Shown: positions 8,929 through 17,216 of the stretch, piece by piece
How positions within the stretch are numbered: position 1 is the first letter of the stretch
Layout of the letters: the number at the start of each line of letters is the position of its first letter
NCBI GenBank assembly: GCA_046704385.1
Contig: JBJKSB010000046.1
Span: forward strand, 1 to 29,448
Source of the DNA: GH45 sp046704385
GTDB lineage: Bacteria; Bacteroidota; Bacteroidia; Bacteroidales; SZUA-534
Length of the DNA: 29,448 nt
Reading direction: 5' to 3'
Notes under the pieces: model-generated
Databases searched by the model: none
The model's input: the letters and a program-made list of their open reading frames with translations, nothing else
Told to the model about the DNA's origin: nothing
Translations under genes and position numbers: made by a program

Positions 8929-10350
8929 ATGAAGTTTCAGGATTTATTGCTTATACGACACGAATTATTCTTAACACTTGCAGCGTTAATAGTTATTGGT
9001 GCCGAGATTTTTATGGCAGAAAAGAACAAGAAGAATATACTTCCATTATCGCTTGTTCTTATGGTAATAGCCGGTGGAATTGCTATATTTTTTCCGGCCA
9101 ACGGAACCGCTTTTGGGGGAATGTATCATACCGATGGATTGCGGAACTCCGTTAAAATAGTACTTGATATTGCAACCCTGCTGGTATTCTTCCAATCAGC
9201 CGGTTGGATTCTTAAAGAACAGAATCGTAACAAAATCACCGAATTCTTTATCTTAATATTCTCAACCCTTATCGGGATGAATTTTATGGTTTCGGCTGGT
9301 GATTTTCTGATGCTTTACCTTGGACTGGAATTAGCTACTATTCCTATTGCAGCACTGGCTGCATTTGACCGGTATAAAATGCAATCGGCCGAAGCAGGTA
9401 TTAAATTGATTCTGTCATCAGCCTTGTCAAGCGCCATTCTGCTTTACGGTTTATCGATCATTTACGGAACTTCCGGTTCTATTTATTTTGAAGAAGTAAA
9501 AAACACATTTCAGTTTGAAGCATTGCCGTTATTGGGACTCATCTTTTTTATAACCGGTATGGGCTTCAAAATTTCGCTGGTACCTTTCCACTTATGGACA
9601 GCCGATGTTTATGAAGGTTCACCTATAGCTGTGACTTCTTATTTATCAGTAGTTTCAAAAGGTGCTGCAATTTTCATATTTACTTATGTATTGTATCATG
9701 TTTTTGCACCGATATCTGAAATATGGTCAGAGGTTTTGGTAGTACTGTCAGTTTCAACTATGACTATTGGTAACTTATTTGCTTTACGCCAGGAGAATAT
9801 GAAACGTTTCCTTGCTTTCTCAAGTATTGCCCAGGCAGGTTTTATTTTGCTGGGTGTATTGGGACAAAGCGCACAGGGTATGGGAAGTGTAGTTTTCTTC
9901 CTGTTGGTTTATGTATTTACAAACCTGGCTGCCTTTAGTGTGGTTGCTGCCATTTCTGATAAAACCGGTAAGGAATCAATGAAAGATTATAACGGTTTAT
10001 ACCAGACTAATCCAAAATTAAGCCTTGCTTTAATGTTGGCATTATTCTCTCTGGCAGGTATTCCTCCTGTTGCAGGATTCTTTGGCAAACTGTTCTTATT
10101 TGGAGCTGCGGCAAGTAAAGGATATTACATTGTATTGCTGATTGCAGTATTAAACGCAACAATATCGTTGTATTATTATTTGCGTCCGGTTCGTGCAATG
10201 TTTATTGAAAAGAATGAAGATCCAATCCCAACATTTAAAGGAAACAGCTATATGCGAATTGGATTGGCTATTAGTATGATTGGTATTTTAGCTACCGGAT
10301 TTATAGGTGCTATTTATGAATATTTCTTATCAGTTGGTAACCTGTTTTAA
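8929..10350 (+). CDS. nuoN: NADH-quinone oxidoreductase subunit N (NuoN)
   Basis: Third antiporter-like proton-channel subunit, 473 aa. The key features are the helix-5 glutamate in YLGLELATIPIAALAAF, the VPFHLWTADVYEGSPIAVTSYLS motif and FLAFSSIAQAGFILLG. This is the last Complex I core gene; an 11-base gap separates it from the small downstream gene, which is probably in the same transcript. Confidence 0.97.
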   Translation: MKFQDLLLIRHELFLTLAALIVIGAEIFMAEKNKKNILPLSLVLMVIAGGIAIFFPANGTAFGGMYHTDGLRNSVKIVLDIATLLVFFQSAGWILKEQNRNKITEFFILIFSTLIGMNFMVSAGDFLMLYLGLELATIPIAALAAFDRYKMQSAEAGIKLILSSALSSAILLYGLSIIYGTSGSIYFEEVKNTFQFEALPLLGLIFFITGMGFKISLVPFHLWTADVYEGSPIAVTSYLSVVSKGAAIFIFTYVLYHVFAPISEIWSEVLVVLSVSTMTIGNLFALRQENMKRFLAFSSIAQAGFILLGVLGQSAQGMGSVVFFLLVYVFTNLAAFSVVAAISDKTGKESMKDYNGLYQTNPKLSLALMLALFSLAGIPPVAGFFGKLFLFGAAASKGYYIVLLIAVLNATISLYYYLRPVRAMFIEKNEDPIPTFKGNSYMRIGLAISMIGILATGFIGAIYEYFLSVGNLF

Positions 10351-10361
10351 ATAAGTAAATT

Positions 10362-10673
10362 ATGACACTGAATAAAATAAAACCAGAGATTGACGAATTT
10401 GACGAAGTACGTTGTGTTGTAGTTGAATCAGGTATTGATAAGGCGAGAGCTGATTTTTTAACGAAATTGCTCGAACATAACAAGTACACTGTTAAAACCA
10501 AAGAAACTCCTGAAGTGGGAATTTCTCTTGGTGTAACCGATTTGCTTTTTAACCCGGTGCTGGATGTTTATAAACGCCGTTTAATCAGTTTAACGGGTAA
10601 AAAAGTTACCCCCGCTTATTGGTTGCAAACTTCCTCTGAAGAAACCGAAAAAGAAGTTAACTACTGGAAATAA
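10362..10673 (+). CDS. Small uncharacterised protein at the end of the nuo operon
   Basis: A 103-aa soluble protein of unknown function. It has no signal peptide, no hydrophobic helix and only one cysteine (about residue 18, in EVRCVVVESG), so it is not an iron-sulfur protein. The sequence is charged, with an alpha/beta look: VRCVVVE strand, a helix around ARADFLTKLLEHNK, YTVKTKE strand, then GVTDLLFNPVLDVYKRRL. The RRL-to-YW tail is basic then acidic. It starts 11 bases after nuoN and precedes the terminator, so it is cotranscribed with Complex I. A role as an accessory or assembly factor is possible from position alone. I do not recognise a family. Confidence 0.8.
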   Translation: MTLNKIKPEIDEFDEVRCVVVESGIDKARADFLTKLLEHNKYTVKTKETPEVGISLGVTDLLFNPVLDVYKRRLISLTGKKVTPAYWLQTSSEETEKEVNYWK

Positions 10674-10703
10674 CATATCTAAAGACAAACTTATTTTTAT
10701 CAT

Positions 10704-10734
10704 AAAAAAACCGGAACTCATGTCCGGTTTTTTT
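10704..10734 (+). terminator. Rho-independent terminator of the nuo operon
   Basis: Stem CCGGA/TCCGG (10711-10715 with 10723-10727) flanked by seven A and seven T, so the stem can extend to 12 pairs, with a 7-base loop and a T-run. It lies 30 bases after the last gene stop and is the only terminator-like structure seen in the operon. Confidence 0.85.
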
Positions 10735-10816
10735 GTTATATAATTTTTCTCGTTTGTCCGATTAAAATGAATTAAGATTAAAAATTATATTGAAATTTAT
10801 ATTGCTCTATTCCAGT

Positions 10817-10929
10817 AAATTGCTTTGGGCTAAAGCCCTTTTTGTTTTTGGCTATATATTACCCCTGGCTTAAGCCAGGGGCTATTGAATACAAATTATA
10901 ATTGGGCTTTAGCCCAAAAAGTGCATTTC
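10817..10929. repeat. REP-like cluster of palindromes
   Basis: Three hairpins. Outer unit 1 has GGGCTAAAGCCC (10827-10838). The central unit is a perfect 20-base palindrome, CCCCTGGCTT plus its mirror (10862-10881). Outer unit 2 is TTGGGCTTTAGCCCAAAAA (10902-10920), the inverted copy of unit 1. The arrangement unit, palindrome, inverted unit resembles bacterial REP/BIME elements, which are often mobilised by RAYT transposases; no such transposase is present here. Its place between convergent transcript ends (nuo and tdh) is typical for REP elements. It may also terminate tdh transcription. Confidence 0.7.
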
Positions 10930-10960
10930 AAATAAGACATGTGGAATAATTATTATAAAA

Positions 10961-11992
10961 TCAATCCCAATTCAATATCACTTTCCCGCAATTGCCTTCT
11001 TCCATCACATCAAATCCTTTCTGAAAATCATCAATTGCAAACCGGTGGGTAATAATAGGTGAAATATCAAGCCCCGACATCAACATCTGCTCCATATGAT
11101 ACCAGGTTTCAAACATTTCACGACCATAAATTCCTTTTAGGGTCAAGCCCTTAAAAATAATCCTGTTCCAGTTCACCTGCGTATTTGAAGGTAATATACC
11201 AAGAAGGGAGATTTTTCCTGAATTGTACATATGCTCTACCATCTGGTTAAAAGCAACCGGCGATCCCGAACATTCCAGACCGATATCAAATCCTATCATT
11301 CCAATATTATCCATAGCTTCCCTCAGGTTTCCCTTTAGCGGATTAATAACCCGTGTTGCTCCCATTTTTTCAGCCAATTTCGCCCGGTACTCACTGGTTT
11401 CAGTAGCAAAAACATAACGGGCTCCGGCAAATTTTGCCACAGCAATGGCCATGCTGCCAATCAGACCGGCACCGGTAACCAACACATCTTCACCAATTAA
11501 AGGGAATGACAGCGCGGTATGTGTTGCGTTCCCGAAAGGGTCCATAATGGCGAGTATTTCATCAGGAATGGATTTGTTGATTTTCATGACATTGCTGGAA
11601 GGAACTTTCACATATTCAGCAAACGACCCATTAATATTTACCCCTATACCAACCGTTGTTTCACAAATATGCTGACGCCCTCTGCGGCAGTTGCGACAAT
11701 GGCCACATGCGATATGCCCTTCGCCGGTAACCCGGTCACCTTCCTTGAATTCCTTTACTTCACTACCAGTTTTGGCTACATAGCCTACATATTCATGACC
11801 TATGGTTAATCCCACCGGTATCGTATTTTGCGACCATTCATCCCATTTGTAAATATGTAAATCGGTCCCGCAAATGGCCGATTTGGAAACTTTTATCAAC
11901 ACATCATTGGGTCCCACTTCGGGAACAGGTACTTCCTGCATCCAAATTCCTTTTTCGGGTTTGGCTTTTACAAGAGCTTTCATCGTTTTCAT
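10961..11992 (-). CDS. tdh: L-threonine 3-dehydrogenase (zinc-dependent)
   Basis: Oxidises L-threonine to 2-amino-3-ketobutyrate with NAD+, the first step of threonine catabolism. 343 aa, medium-chain dehydrogenase family. Catalytic zinc ligands are C41 (AICGTDLHIYKWDEWS) and H66-E67 (IGHEYVG). Structural zinc ligands are C96, C99, C102 and C110. The Rossmann motif is VTGAGLIGSMAIAVAKFAGA. The C-terminal GREMFETWY and SPIITHRFAIDDFQKGF are diagnostic of TDH rather than sorbitol or alcohol dehydrogenases. The true start could be the ATG three codons inside (11983), which aligns better with the E. coli protein. Divergent from kbl, the next enzyme of the pathway. Confidence 0.96.
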   Translation of the reverse strand: MKTMKALVKAKPEKGIWMQEVPVPEVGPNDVLIKVSKSAICGTDLHIYKWDEWSQNTIPVGLTIGHEYVGYVAKTGSEVKEFKEGDRVTGEGHIACGHCRNCRRGRQHICETTVGIGVNINGSFAEYVKVPSSNVMKINKSIPDEILAIMDPFGNATHTALSFPLIGEDVLVTGAGLIGSMAIAVAKFAGARYVFATETSEYRAKLAEKMGATRVINPLKGNLREAMDNIGMIGFDIGLECSGSPVAFNQMVEHMYNSGKISLLGILPSNTQVNWNRIIFKGLTLKGIYGREMFETWYHMEQMLMSGLDISPIITHRFAIDDFQKGFDVMEEGNCGKVILNWD

Positions 11993-12014
11993 TTACAATA
12001 TTTTTAGCAGAAAT

Positions 12015-12022
12015 CAAAGATA
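12015..12022 (-). promoter_or_regulatory. Candidate -7 promoter box for tdh
   Basis: On the minus strand this reads TATCTTTG, a perfect match to TAnnTTTG, 23 bases upstream of the tdh ATG. No clear TTTG -33 box is seen at the right distance; the inverted repeat at 12027-12043 occupies that area. Confidence 0.5.
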
Positions 12023-12026
12023 CATT

Positions 12027-12043
12027 AACCTGACCGACAGGTT
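12027..12043. promoter_or_regulatory. Inverted repeat next to the tdh promoter, possible operator
   Basis: AACCTG (12027-12032), 5-base loop, CAGGTT (12038-12043). It lies just upstream of the tdh -7 box, where the -33 contact would be, inside the shared tdh/kbl intergenic region. It could be a regulator site; six-base arms can also arise by chance. Confidence 0.3.
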
Positions 12044-12142
12044 TCATTTATGCAAAATTAGAATTAAACCCTGAAATGATAAGTGATAAACAACATGTTC
12101 AAAACATGCTTCAAATCATATAGAACAACCTTTATTTTCCGC

Positions 12143-12150
12143 TAAATTTG
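12143..12150 (+). promoter_or_regulatory. Candidate -7 promoter box for kbl
   Basis: TAAATTTG matches TAnnTTTG exactly and lies 27 bases upstream of the kbl ATG. The -33 region is not clear. Confidence 0.5.
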
Positions 12151-12177
12151 TGGGGTTACTTATAAAAATGAACAATT

Positions 12178-13368
12178 ATGTATAAAAATTTTCAGGATCA
12201 TTTGCGTAAAGAGTTGGCTGATATTGCCGATGCCGGATTATATAAAAACGAACGTATCATAATCTCTCCCCAGGGAGCCGAAATTGAAGTAAACACGGGG
12301 CAGAAAGTTTTGAATTTTTGCGCCAATAATTACCTGGGTTTATCCAATAACTCGCAACTAATTGAGGCTGCAAAAAATGCTTTGGATACACATGGATATG
12401 GAATGTCATCGGTACGTTTTATTTGCGGTACCACAGATGTGCATAAGGATCTTGAAAAGAAAATTGCTGAATTTTTTGGTACAGAAGATACTATTCTTTA
12501 TGCTGCCTGTTTCGATGCAAATGGGGGTGTTTTTGAGCCATTACTTGATAAAGAAGACGCAATAATATCTGATTCTCTGAACCATGCCTCAATAATTGAT
12601 GGAGTACGGCTTTGTAAAGCCCAGCGTTATCGCTATCAAAATGCCGACATGGACGATCTAGAAGAGCAGCTAAAGCTGGCCCAGGCCCAACGTTTCCGTT
12701 TAATCGTTACCGATGGGGTTTTCTCAATGGATGGAAACGTAGCCCCTATTGATAGGATTATTGAGCTGGCTTCAACATACAACGCCATGGTGATGATTGA
12801 CGAAAGCCATTCTGCCGGAGTTGTGGGCAAAACCGGACGAGGAGTTACGGAATTGCATAATGTAAGAGGTAAAGTTGAAATTATAACCGGAACCTTAGGA
12901 AAAGCATTTGGTGGGGCTATTGGAGGTTTTACCACAGGAAAACGCGAAATTATTGATATGTTGCGTCAGCGTTCACGTCCTTATCTGTTTTCAAATTCAT
13001 TGCCACCCCTGGTAGTAGCAGCCGGCTTACAAATGTTAAAAATGATGAGTGAGACTAACCATTTGCAGGATAAACTCCATGCCAACACCGAATATTTTAA
13101 TGCTGAGATGCAAAAGGCAGGCTTCGACATAAAACCTACCCAAAGCGCTATATGCGCCGTAATGTTGTACGATGCTAAACTGTCGCAGGATTTTGCAGCC
13201 CGATTGCTTAAAGAAGGAATTTATGTAATTGGTTTCTATTTTCCGGTAGTTCCTAAAGGCCAGGCCCGAATTCGCGTTCAGCTATCAGCCGCACATGAAA
13301 AAGAACATCTTGACAAAGCCGTTAACGCCTTTAAAAAAGTTGGAAAGGAATTGGGCGTAATTAAATAA
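12178..13368 (+). CDS. kbl: 2-amino-3-ketobutyrate CoA ligase (glycine C-acetyltransferase)
   Basis: PLP enzyme that cleaves 2-amino-3-ketobutyrate with CoA to glycine and acetyl-CoA. 396 aa, the usual length for the alpha-oxoamine synthase family. Seen: NFCANNYLGLS near the N-terminus, SVRFICGT, the cofactor-contacting MIDESHSAG (D208, H211) and the lysine that binds PLP, K242 in TGTLGKAFGG. Relatives such as 8-amino-7-oxononanoate synthase and 5-aminolevulinate synthase share the fold, but the divergent tdh gene and the ICGTTDVHKDLE motif support Kbl. Together with tdh it completes threonine-to-glycine degradation. Confidence 0.95.
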   Translation: MYKNFQDHLRKELADIADAGLYKNERIIISPQGAEIEVNTGQKVLNFCANNYLGLSNNSQLIEAAKNALDTHGYGMSSVRFICGTTDVHKDLEKKIAEFFGTEDTILYAACFDANGGVFEPLLDKEDAIISDSLNHASIIDGVRLCKAQRYRYQNADMDDLEEQLKLAQAQRFRLIVTDGVFSMDGNVAPIDRIIELASTYNAMVMIDESHSAGVVGKTGRGVTELHNVRGKVEIITGTLGKAFGGAIGGFTTGKREIIDMLRQRSRPYLFSNSLPPLVVAAGLQMLKMMSETNHLQDKLHANTEYFNAEMQKAGFDIKPTQSAICAVMLYDAKLSQDFAARLLKEGIYVIGFYFPVVPKGQARIRVQLSAAHEKEHLDKAVNAFKKVGKELGVIK

Positions 13369-13563
13369 TGCTTCAAACCACAATATTTTAATAAAAAGCA
13401 AATTATTCGCAGCTGCCTGCTGGGAGGGATTGAAAAATTCAACACCCGAAAATCGATATTCCAAAATTTACATAATTTCTGAATGAACTCTGATTCAACC
13501 TAATGATTTAACTTATACCAATAAAATATCACCCCTTATATGTATCGAAAAAAATATTTTTGC

Positions 13564-13571
13564 TACCTTCA
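13564..13571 (+). promoter_or_regulatory. Weak -7 box for the histidine kinase gene
   Basis: TACCTTCA is two bases from TAnnTTTG and sits 24 bases before the ATG at 13595. If real, transcription starts after the in-frame GTG at 13574, which supports the ATG as start. Confidence 0.25.
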
Positions 13572-13594
13572 TTGTGTACCAATTACACTGCACC

Positions 13595-15388
13595 ATGAAA
13601 ATACGCTGGTATCGGTTTTCAGGAATAGTTTTGTTTTTAATTTATCTGGTATTTTTTAGTTTTCTATACCCGGTGATGGGTAATTCCCTGTTATTATTAT
13701 CCCTGATTCCATTAGTACTGATTTTATGGTTTTTTAACATGGTCATTGCCGTATTGGGACAGGTTGTTTTACTTGGCTACTGCTACTATATATTCAGGTT
13801 TTTATACCATAATGTAAATGAAATTCACGATCCTCCTTTCCTGGTCCATGCTAGTATAATACTTTTGCTGATAATTGGTTCACATATCGTAAAATTATCG
13901 CTTAACAAAAAACATGCTGATGCCCGTTTTTTAATGGCTTACCAAAATAAACTTAATGCCATGGTTTCAAACATATCGGATGTAATCGGTATCATAAACA
14001 AGGATGGTATTATTACGTATAAAAGTCCGGGTATTGAAAGATTATTTGGATGGAACCAATATGAACTCATTGGAAAAGAAGCCTGGGAGACCGTTCATCC
14101 TGATGATATACCCATGGTTCAAGAAGCATTTTATTCCCTGTTTGAAGAAGACGGCAAAACCGTTGATCTGAAATTCAGATACCGAACCAAACAGGGAATA
14201 TATACCAGAGTGTACCTGTCGGCCAAAAATATGGTTCACGATGAAAATATAAATGGTATTTTATTGAATTATAGAGACATAAGCGATCTGGAAAGGACAA
14301 ACAAAGCGCTTGAAGAAAGTGAAAAAAAGTATCGGAGTCTTTATGAAAGTATTAGCGATGCCATTTGTATTATTGATGATAAAAAAAACATTCTTGTTGT
14401 GAATGATGAAGCATGCAGAATGTTTGAATACCCAAGGGAAGAGATTATCAGGATGAACTTGCGGCATACCATTCATCCGGCAGATGCCATACATTCAAAC
14501 GGATATTTTGATAAACTTGAAAAAGACGGATCATATAAACTATACGAAGGCCGTATATTAACCCGTTCGGGTAAAATGAAATGGATACAGGTAAATTCCA
14601 CGCAAATTGATTTAGGCAATGGAAAAACCGGATCAATGGATATCATCAGAGATATTACCAAACGCAAACTTGCTGAAGAGGAACTCAAATCAGCCAATGC
14701 TACTAAAGACAAATTTTTCTCGATTATATCACATGATATCAGAAATCCATTTGGCACCATAACCGGTTTAAGTGAACTGATTTTAACCCGGCTCAAAAAG
14801 GGTGAATATGGTAAAGTTGCTGAAATGGCAGGTTTAATTAATGAAACCGCTTTACATGGCGAAAAATTGCTGACAAATTTATTGGATTGGTCAAAATCTC
14901 AAAGAGGAAAATTAAGTTTTATGCCCGTAAATTTCAGATTATCTGATATTAGTTCTGAGGTTACAGCCCTTTTACAAAACAATGCATCGCAAAAAAATAT
15001 CAATCTTATCAACTCTATAAACCCGGATACATTTATTTATGGGGATAAAAACATGATTAAAACCGTTTTACGGAACCTGATATCAAATGCTATTAAGTTC
15101 ACAAAAAAAGGTGGCTCCGTTACTTTAAAATCAGAAACTGACGAAAAAGAGGTTACGGTTTCTATCATCGATACAGGAGTGGGTATTGAAAAAAAAGATT
15201 ATAGGAATTTGTTTAAACTGGAAAGCAACTTTCATACCGCAGGCACCAATAACGAACAGGGAACAGGTTTAGGTTTAATACTTTGCAGGGAATTTATTGA
15301 AAAAAACGGAGGCCTTATTAATGTAGAAAGTGAAGTAAACAAAGGCAGCCATTTTTATTTTACAGTTCCAACAGGAAAATCAGATTAA
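13595..15388 (+). CDS. Membrane PAS/PAS sensor histidine kinase (orphan)
   Basis: 597 aa from the ATG at 13595; an in-frame GTG seven codons upstream is less likely. Residues 1-101 hold about four hydrophobic segments with almost no periplasmic loop, so the signal may be sensed in the membrane or cytoplasm. Two PAS domains follow (about 122-232 and 245-356, each ending in a PAC-like RDI motif). Next is a HisKA dimerisation domain with the phospho-acceptor H380 in FFSIISHDIRNPFGT. The HATPase domain has an N box (NLISNAIKF, about 495-502), G1 DTGVGIE (526-532) and G2 GTGLGL (556-561). There is no receiver domain and no neighbouring response regulator, so its partner is elsewhere. Its signal is unknown. 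Confidence 0.9.
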   Translation: MKIRWYRFSGIVLFLIYLVFFSFLYPVMGNSLLLLSLIPLVLILWFFNMVIAVLGQVVLLGYCYYIFRFLYHNVNEIHDPPFLVHASIILLLIIGSHIVKLSLNKKHADARFLMAYQNKLNAMVSNISDVIGIINKDGIITYKSPGIERLFGWNQYELIGKEAWETVHPDDIPMVQEAFYSLFEEDGKTVDLKFRYRTKQGIYTRVYLSAKNMVHDENINGILLNYRDISDLERTNKALEESEKKYRSLYESISDAICIIDDKKNILVVNDEACRMFEYPREEIIRMNLRHTIHPADAIHSNGYFDKLEKDGSYKLYEGRILTRSGKMKWIQVNSTQIDLGNGKTGSMDIIRDITKRKLAEEELKSANATKDKFFSIISHDIRNPFGTITGLSELILTRLKKGEYGKVAEMAGLINETALHGEKLLTNLLDWSKSQRGKLSFMPVNFRLSDISSEVTALLQNNASQKNINLINSINPDTFIYGDKNMIKTVLRNLISNAIKFTKKGGSVTLKSETDEKEVTVSIIDTGVGIEKKDYRNLFKLESNFHTAGTNNEQGTGLGLILCREFIEKNGGLINVESEVNKGSHFYFTVPTGKSD

Positions 15389-15647
15389 TCACGCGATTAA
15401 CCCTTTGAATTTATTGTCACTCTTTCTAATTCATTTAAAATAATTTTTTCCTACATCACTCACATACTTATTGTTAAACCAACTTATAATCAATTCTTTA
15501 AGTCATTGATACCACAGCCTCTGCGAGTATAACAAAATTTTAACGCTGAATCATTATTTTCCAATTTGTCAAATTTAAATGTCTGTTAATCAAATGTATT
15601 AAACATATATAGCAAAAAAATGTATAAGTAATAAAAAACCGGAAATC

Positions 15648-16730
15648 ATGAAAAAGTTTATCTTTCTAATACTAATGGTCGCAGGATTACTGAACTTTGT
15701 TTCTGGTCAAACCATTACAACAATTAGTAATGGCTATACTGGCGATTGGGGTTTAGGTTCTACCTGGACAGGAGGTAGTGTACCCACAGCAATCAATGAT
15801 GTTAGTATTGGGCAAAATTGTGTTATCACCATTAATGTTGCTGATTCATTTAAAATCTCAGATTTATGGTTGGGCAATAATTGTACAATTAAAATTGATG
15901 GAATTTTAGTAATGGATAGCCTGCACATTAATAATAATGCCACTTTGGATGTAACTGGCCAGGTATATATTTTAGGTGGGGCTTCTTTAGCTAATAATAC
16001 CAGTTTGACTGTTAACAACACTGGCTCTGTCGACATTACAGGCTCAGTTACTACCGGAACTTCAGGTTCCCAATTAATCGTAGATGGTAATCTAAGTATT
16101 GGTGGCAATTTAACCGGAAATGCCTATGTTGACGGAACGGGTTCTGTATCCGTTCAAGGAAGCATCGGCTCGGGTATTACTCAATCATCTACGGTAACAT
16201 TACCCATACATCTGGTATCATTTAATGCCGTAAAAGATCAGGAAGATATTAACTTATACTGGACTACTGCTTCCGAAGAAAACAATGATTATTTTACAAT
16301 TGAGCGATCTACTGACGGTAAATACTATGAGGCTATTGGAACTGTTAAAGGCGCAGGAAATTCCAATATAAACCTCAAATATTCATATATTGATCAATAT
16401 CCTTCAAACGGTATTTCATATTATCGCCTCTCACAAACAGATTATGACGGTAAATCTGAAACTTTTTCCCCTATTTCCGTTTCATCCGTTCGAGAAGCTG
16501 ACATTAAAATTGGGCCAAACCCCGTAGTTGATTATCTGGATATTAGTATTGGAGCTAGTTCTGATTCGTGTACACTAAACATCTATAATATATTGGGTGT
16601 TAGTGTATTAAATTTAACATTAACCAGTTCCTTTACCACAGTGGATGTAAGTGAATTACCAAAAGGGCAGTACTTCGTGGTAATTGGTACTAATGAAACC
16701 AATATAACCAAGAAAATAATAGTAGAATAA
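15648..16730 (+). CDS. T9SS-secreted beta-helix-like surface protein, paralogue 1
   Basis: 360 aa. Residues 1-20 are a signal peptide (MKK, hydrophobic core, cut before QTITT). Residues about 30-60 hold GDWGLGSTWTGG-VPT-NDVSIG, a motif seen at the start of many Bacteroidota surface proteins. Residues 60-180 are short G/N/T-rich strands (IKIDG, LDVTG, VDITGSV, LIVDGNL) that fit a right-handed beta-helix. Residues 185-280 are the shared cassette (TASEENNDYFTIERS, GTVKGAGNS, SYYRLSQTDYDG). The end (about 287-360, IGPNPVVDYL to TKKIIVE) is a type A T9SS sorting domain, so the protein should be exported and attached to or released from the surface. Cargo function is unknown. It is the most divergent of three tandem paralogues. 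Confidence 0.88.
   Translation: MKKFIFLILMVAGLLNFVSGQTITTISNGYTGDWGLGSTWTGGSVPTAINDVSIGQNCVITINVADSFKISDLWLGNNCTIKIDGILVMDSLHINNNATLDVTGQVYILGGASLANNTSLTVNNTGSVDITGSVTTGTSGSQLIVDGNLSIGGNLTGNAYVDGTGSVSVQGSIGSGITQSSTVTLPIHLVSFNAVKDQEDINLYWTTASEENNDYFTIERSTDGKYYEAIGTVKGAGNSNINLKYSYIDQYPSNGISYYRLSQTDYDGKSETFSPISVSSVREADIKIGPNPVVDYLDISIGASSDSCTLNIYNILGVSVLNLTLTSSFTTVDVSELPKGQYFVVIGTNETNITKKIIVE
16200..16730 (+). repeat. Shared C-terminal cassette, copy 1
   Basis: Encodes residues 185-360 of paralogue 1: the LPIHL start, the TASEENNDYF segment and the T9SS sorting domain. It aligns without large gaps with 17907-18437 and 19973-20503. It is the most diverged of the three (for example SSDSCTLN against NTGSYSLD). 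Confidence 0.8.
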
Positions 16731-16748
16731 AAGATTTAAGATATTTGG

Positions 16749-16784
16749 AAAAAGCTGCTAAATTTATTCCTGGCAGCTTTTTTT
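16749..16784 (+). terminator. Terminator after T9SS paralogue 1
   Basis: AAAAAGCTGC (16749-16758) pairs with GCAGCTTTTT (16773-16782), a 14-base loop and a T-run to 16784. It lies 18 bases after the stop codon. The GCTGC/GCAGC stem recurs at the other two paralogues. Confidence 0.75.
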
Positions 16785-17216
16785 GTTGCACATAAACCCT
16801 TGCGCAAGTCAAGGCGTGAGTATTTATTAATAGCAGAATCATCTTTTTTAGTCGTTGCTATCAAGAAATATTTTCGTTGTCGATCAAACGTACACTTTGT
16901 AAATAAAATACCGGACAGCATGGCGTTCCATTACTCAAAGCCGTTACAACCACAGAACGCCAACATGTAATCTGTCTGTAATATTATTTATTACGAATCT
17001 GTTTGAGATAATTTTTAAAAATTTAACTTTACTATCCCATATCATTTTTTTATATGTGCTGATTAATAAGGTATTTAGAAAATAATTTAGCATATTTGTG
17101 GTCTCATTTAATATTCATGCATATTTTAAATATTTCATCAAATTTTATGAATCATTGGTCAAAGGAATTTAACAAAACTGGCTAAATTGAGTATAGAATG
17201 TTTAAAGAGTAAAAAA
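16785..17216. other. Intergenic region between T9SS paralogues 1 and 2
   Basis: No convincing gene. Bases about 16792-16842 resemble the DNA just after the paralogue 2 terminator (shared CTTG..CAAG, GTGAG and ATTAATAGC blocks), suggesting that the duplicated unit extended past the gene. A weak -7 match, CATATTTG (17091-17098), could drive paralogue 2 with a leader of about 110 nt. The remainder is AT-rich. Confidence 0.45.

Noticed and set aside
5456..10350. nuoL, nuoM and nuoN as a separate Mrp-type antiporter
   Set aside because: The three are each clearly Complex I type and lie in one operon with nuoA-K; no MrpE, F or G genes are present.
13369..13480. GCAGCTGC-type short palindrome after kbl as a terminator
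   Set aside because: No stable stem followed by T residues could be drawn.
15385..15400. TTAATC-ACGC-GATTAA inverted repeat at the histidine kinase stop codon
   Set aside because: Arms are AT-rich, there is no T-run and the stop lies inside the arm, so I cannot call it a terminator or operator.
15734..16108. Minus-strand open frames inside the T9SS genes (also 17522-17932 and 19723-19980)
   Set aside because: Repetitive, low-complexity coding DNA on the plus strand leaves few stops on the opposite strand. The products are Pro/Val/Leu-rich without any domain.
16736..16921. 61-codon minus-strand frame in the gap after paralogue 1
   Set aside because: It overlaps a terminator and the duplicated flank, has no recognisable domain and no promoter.
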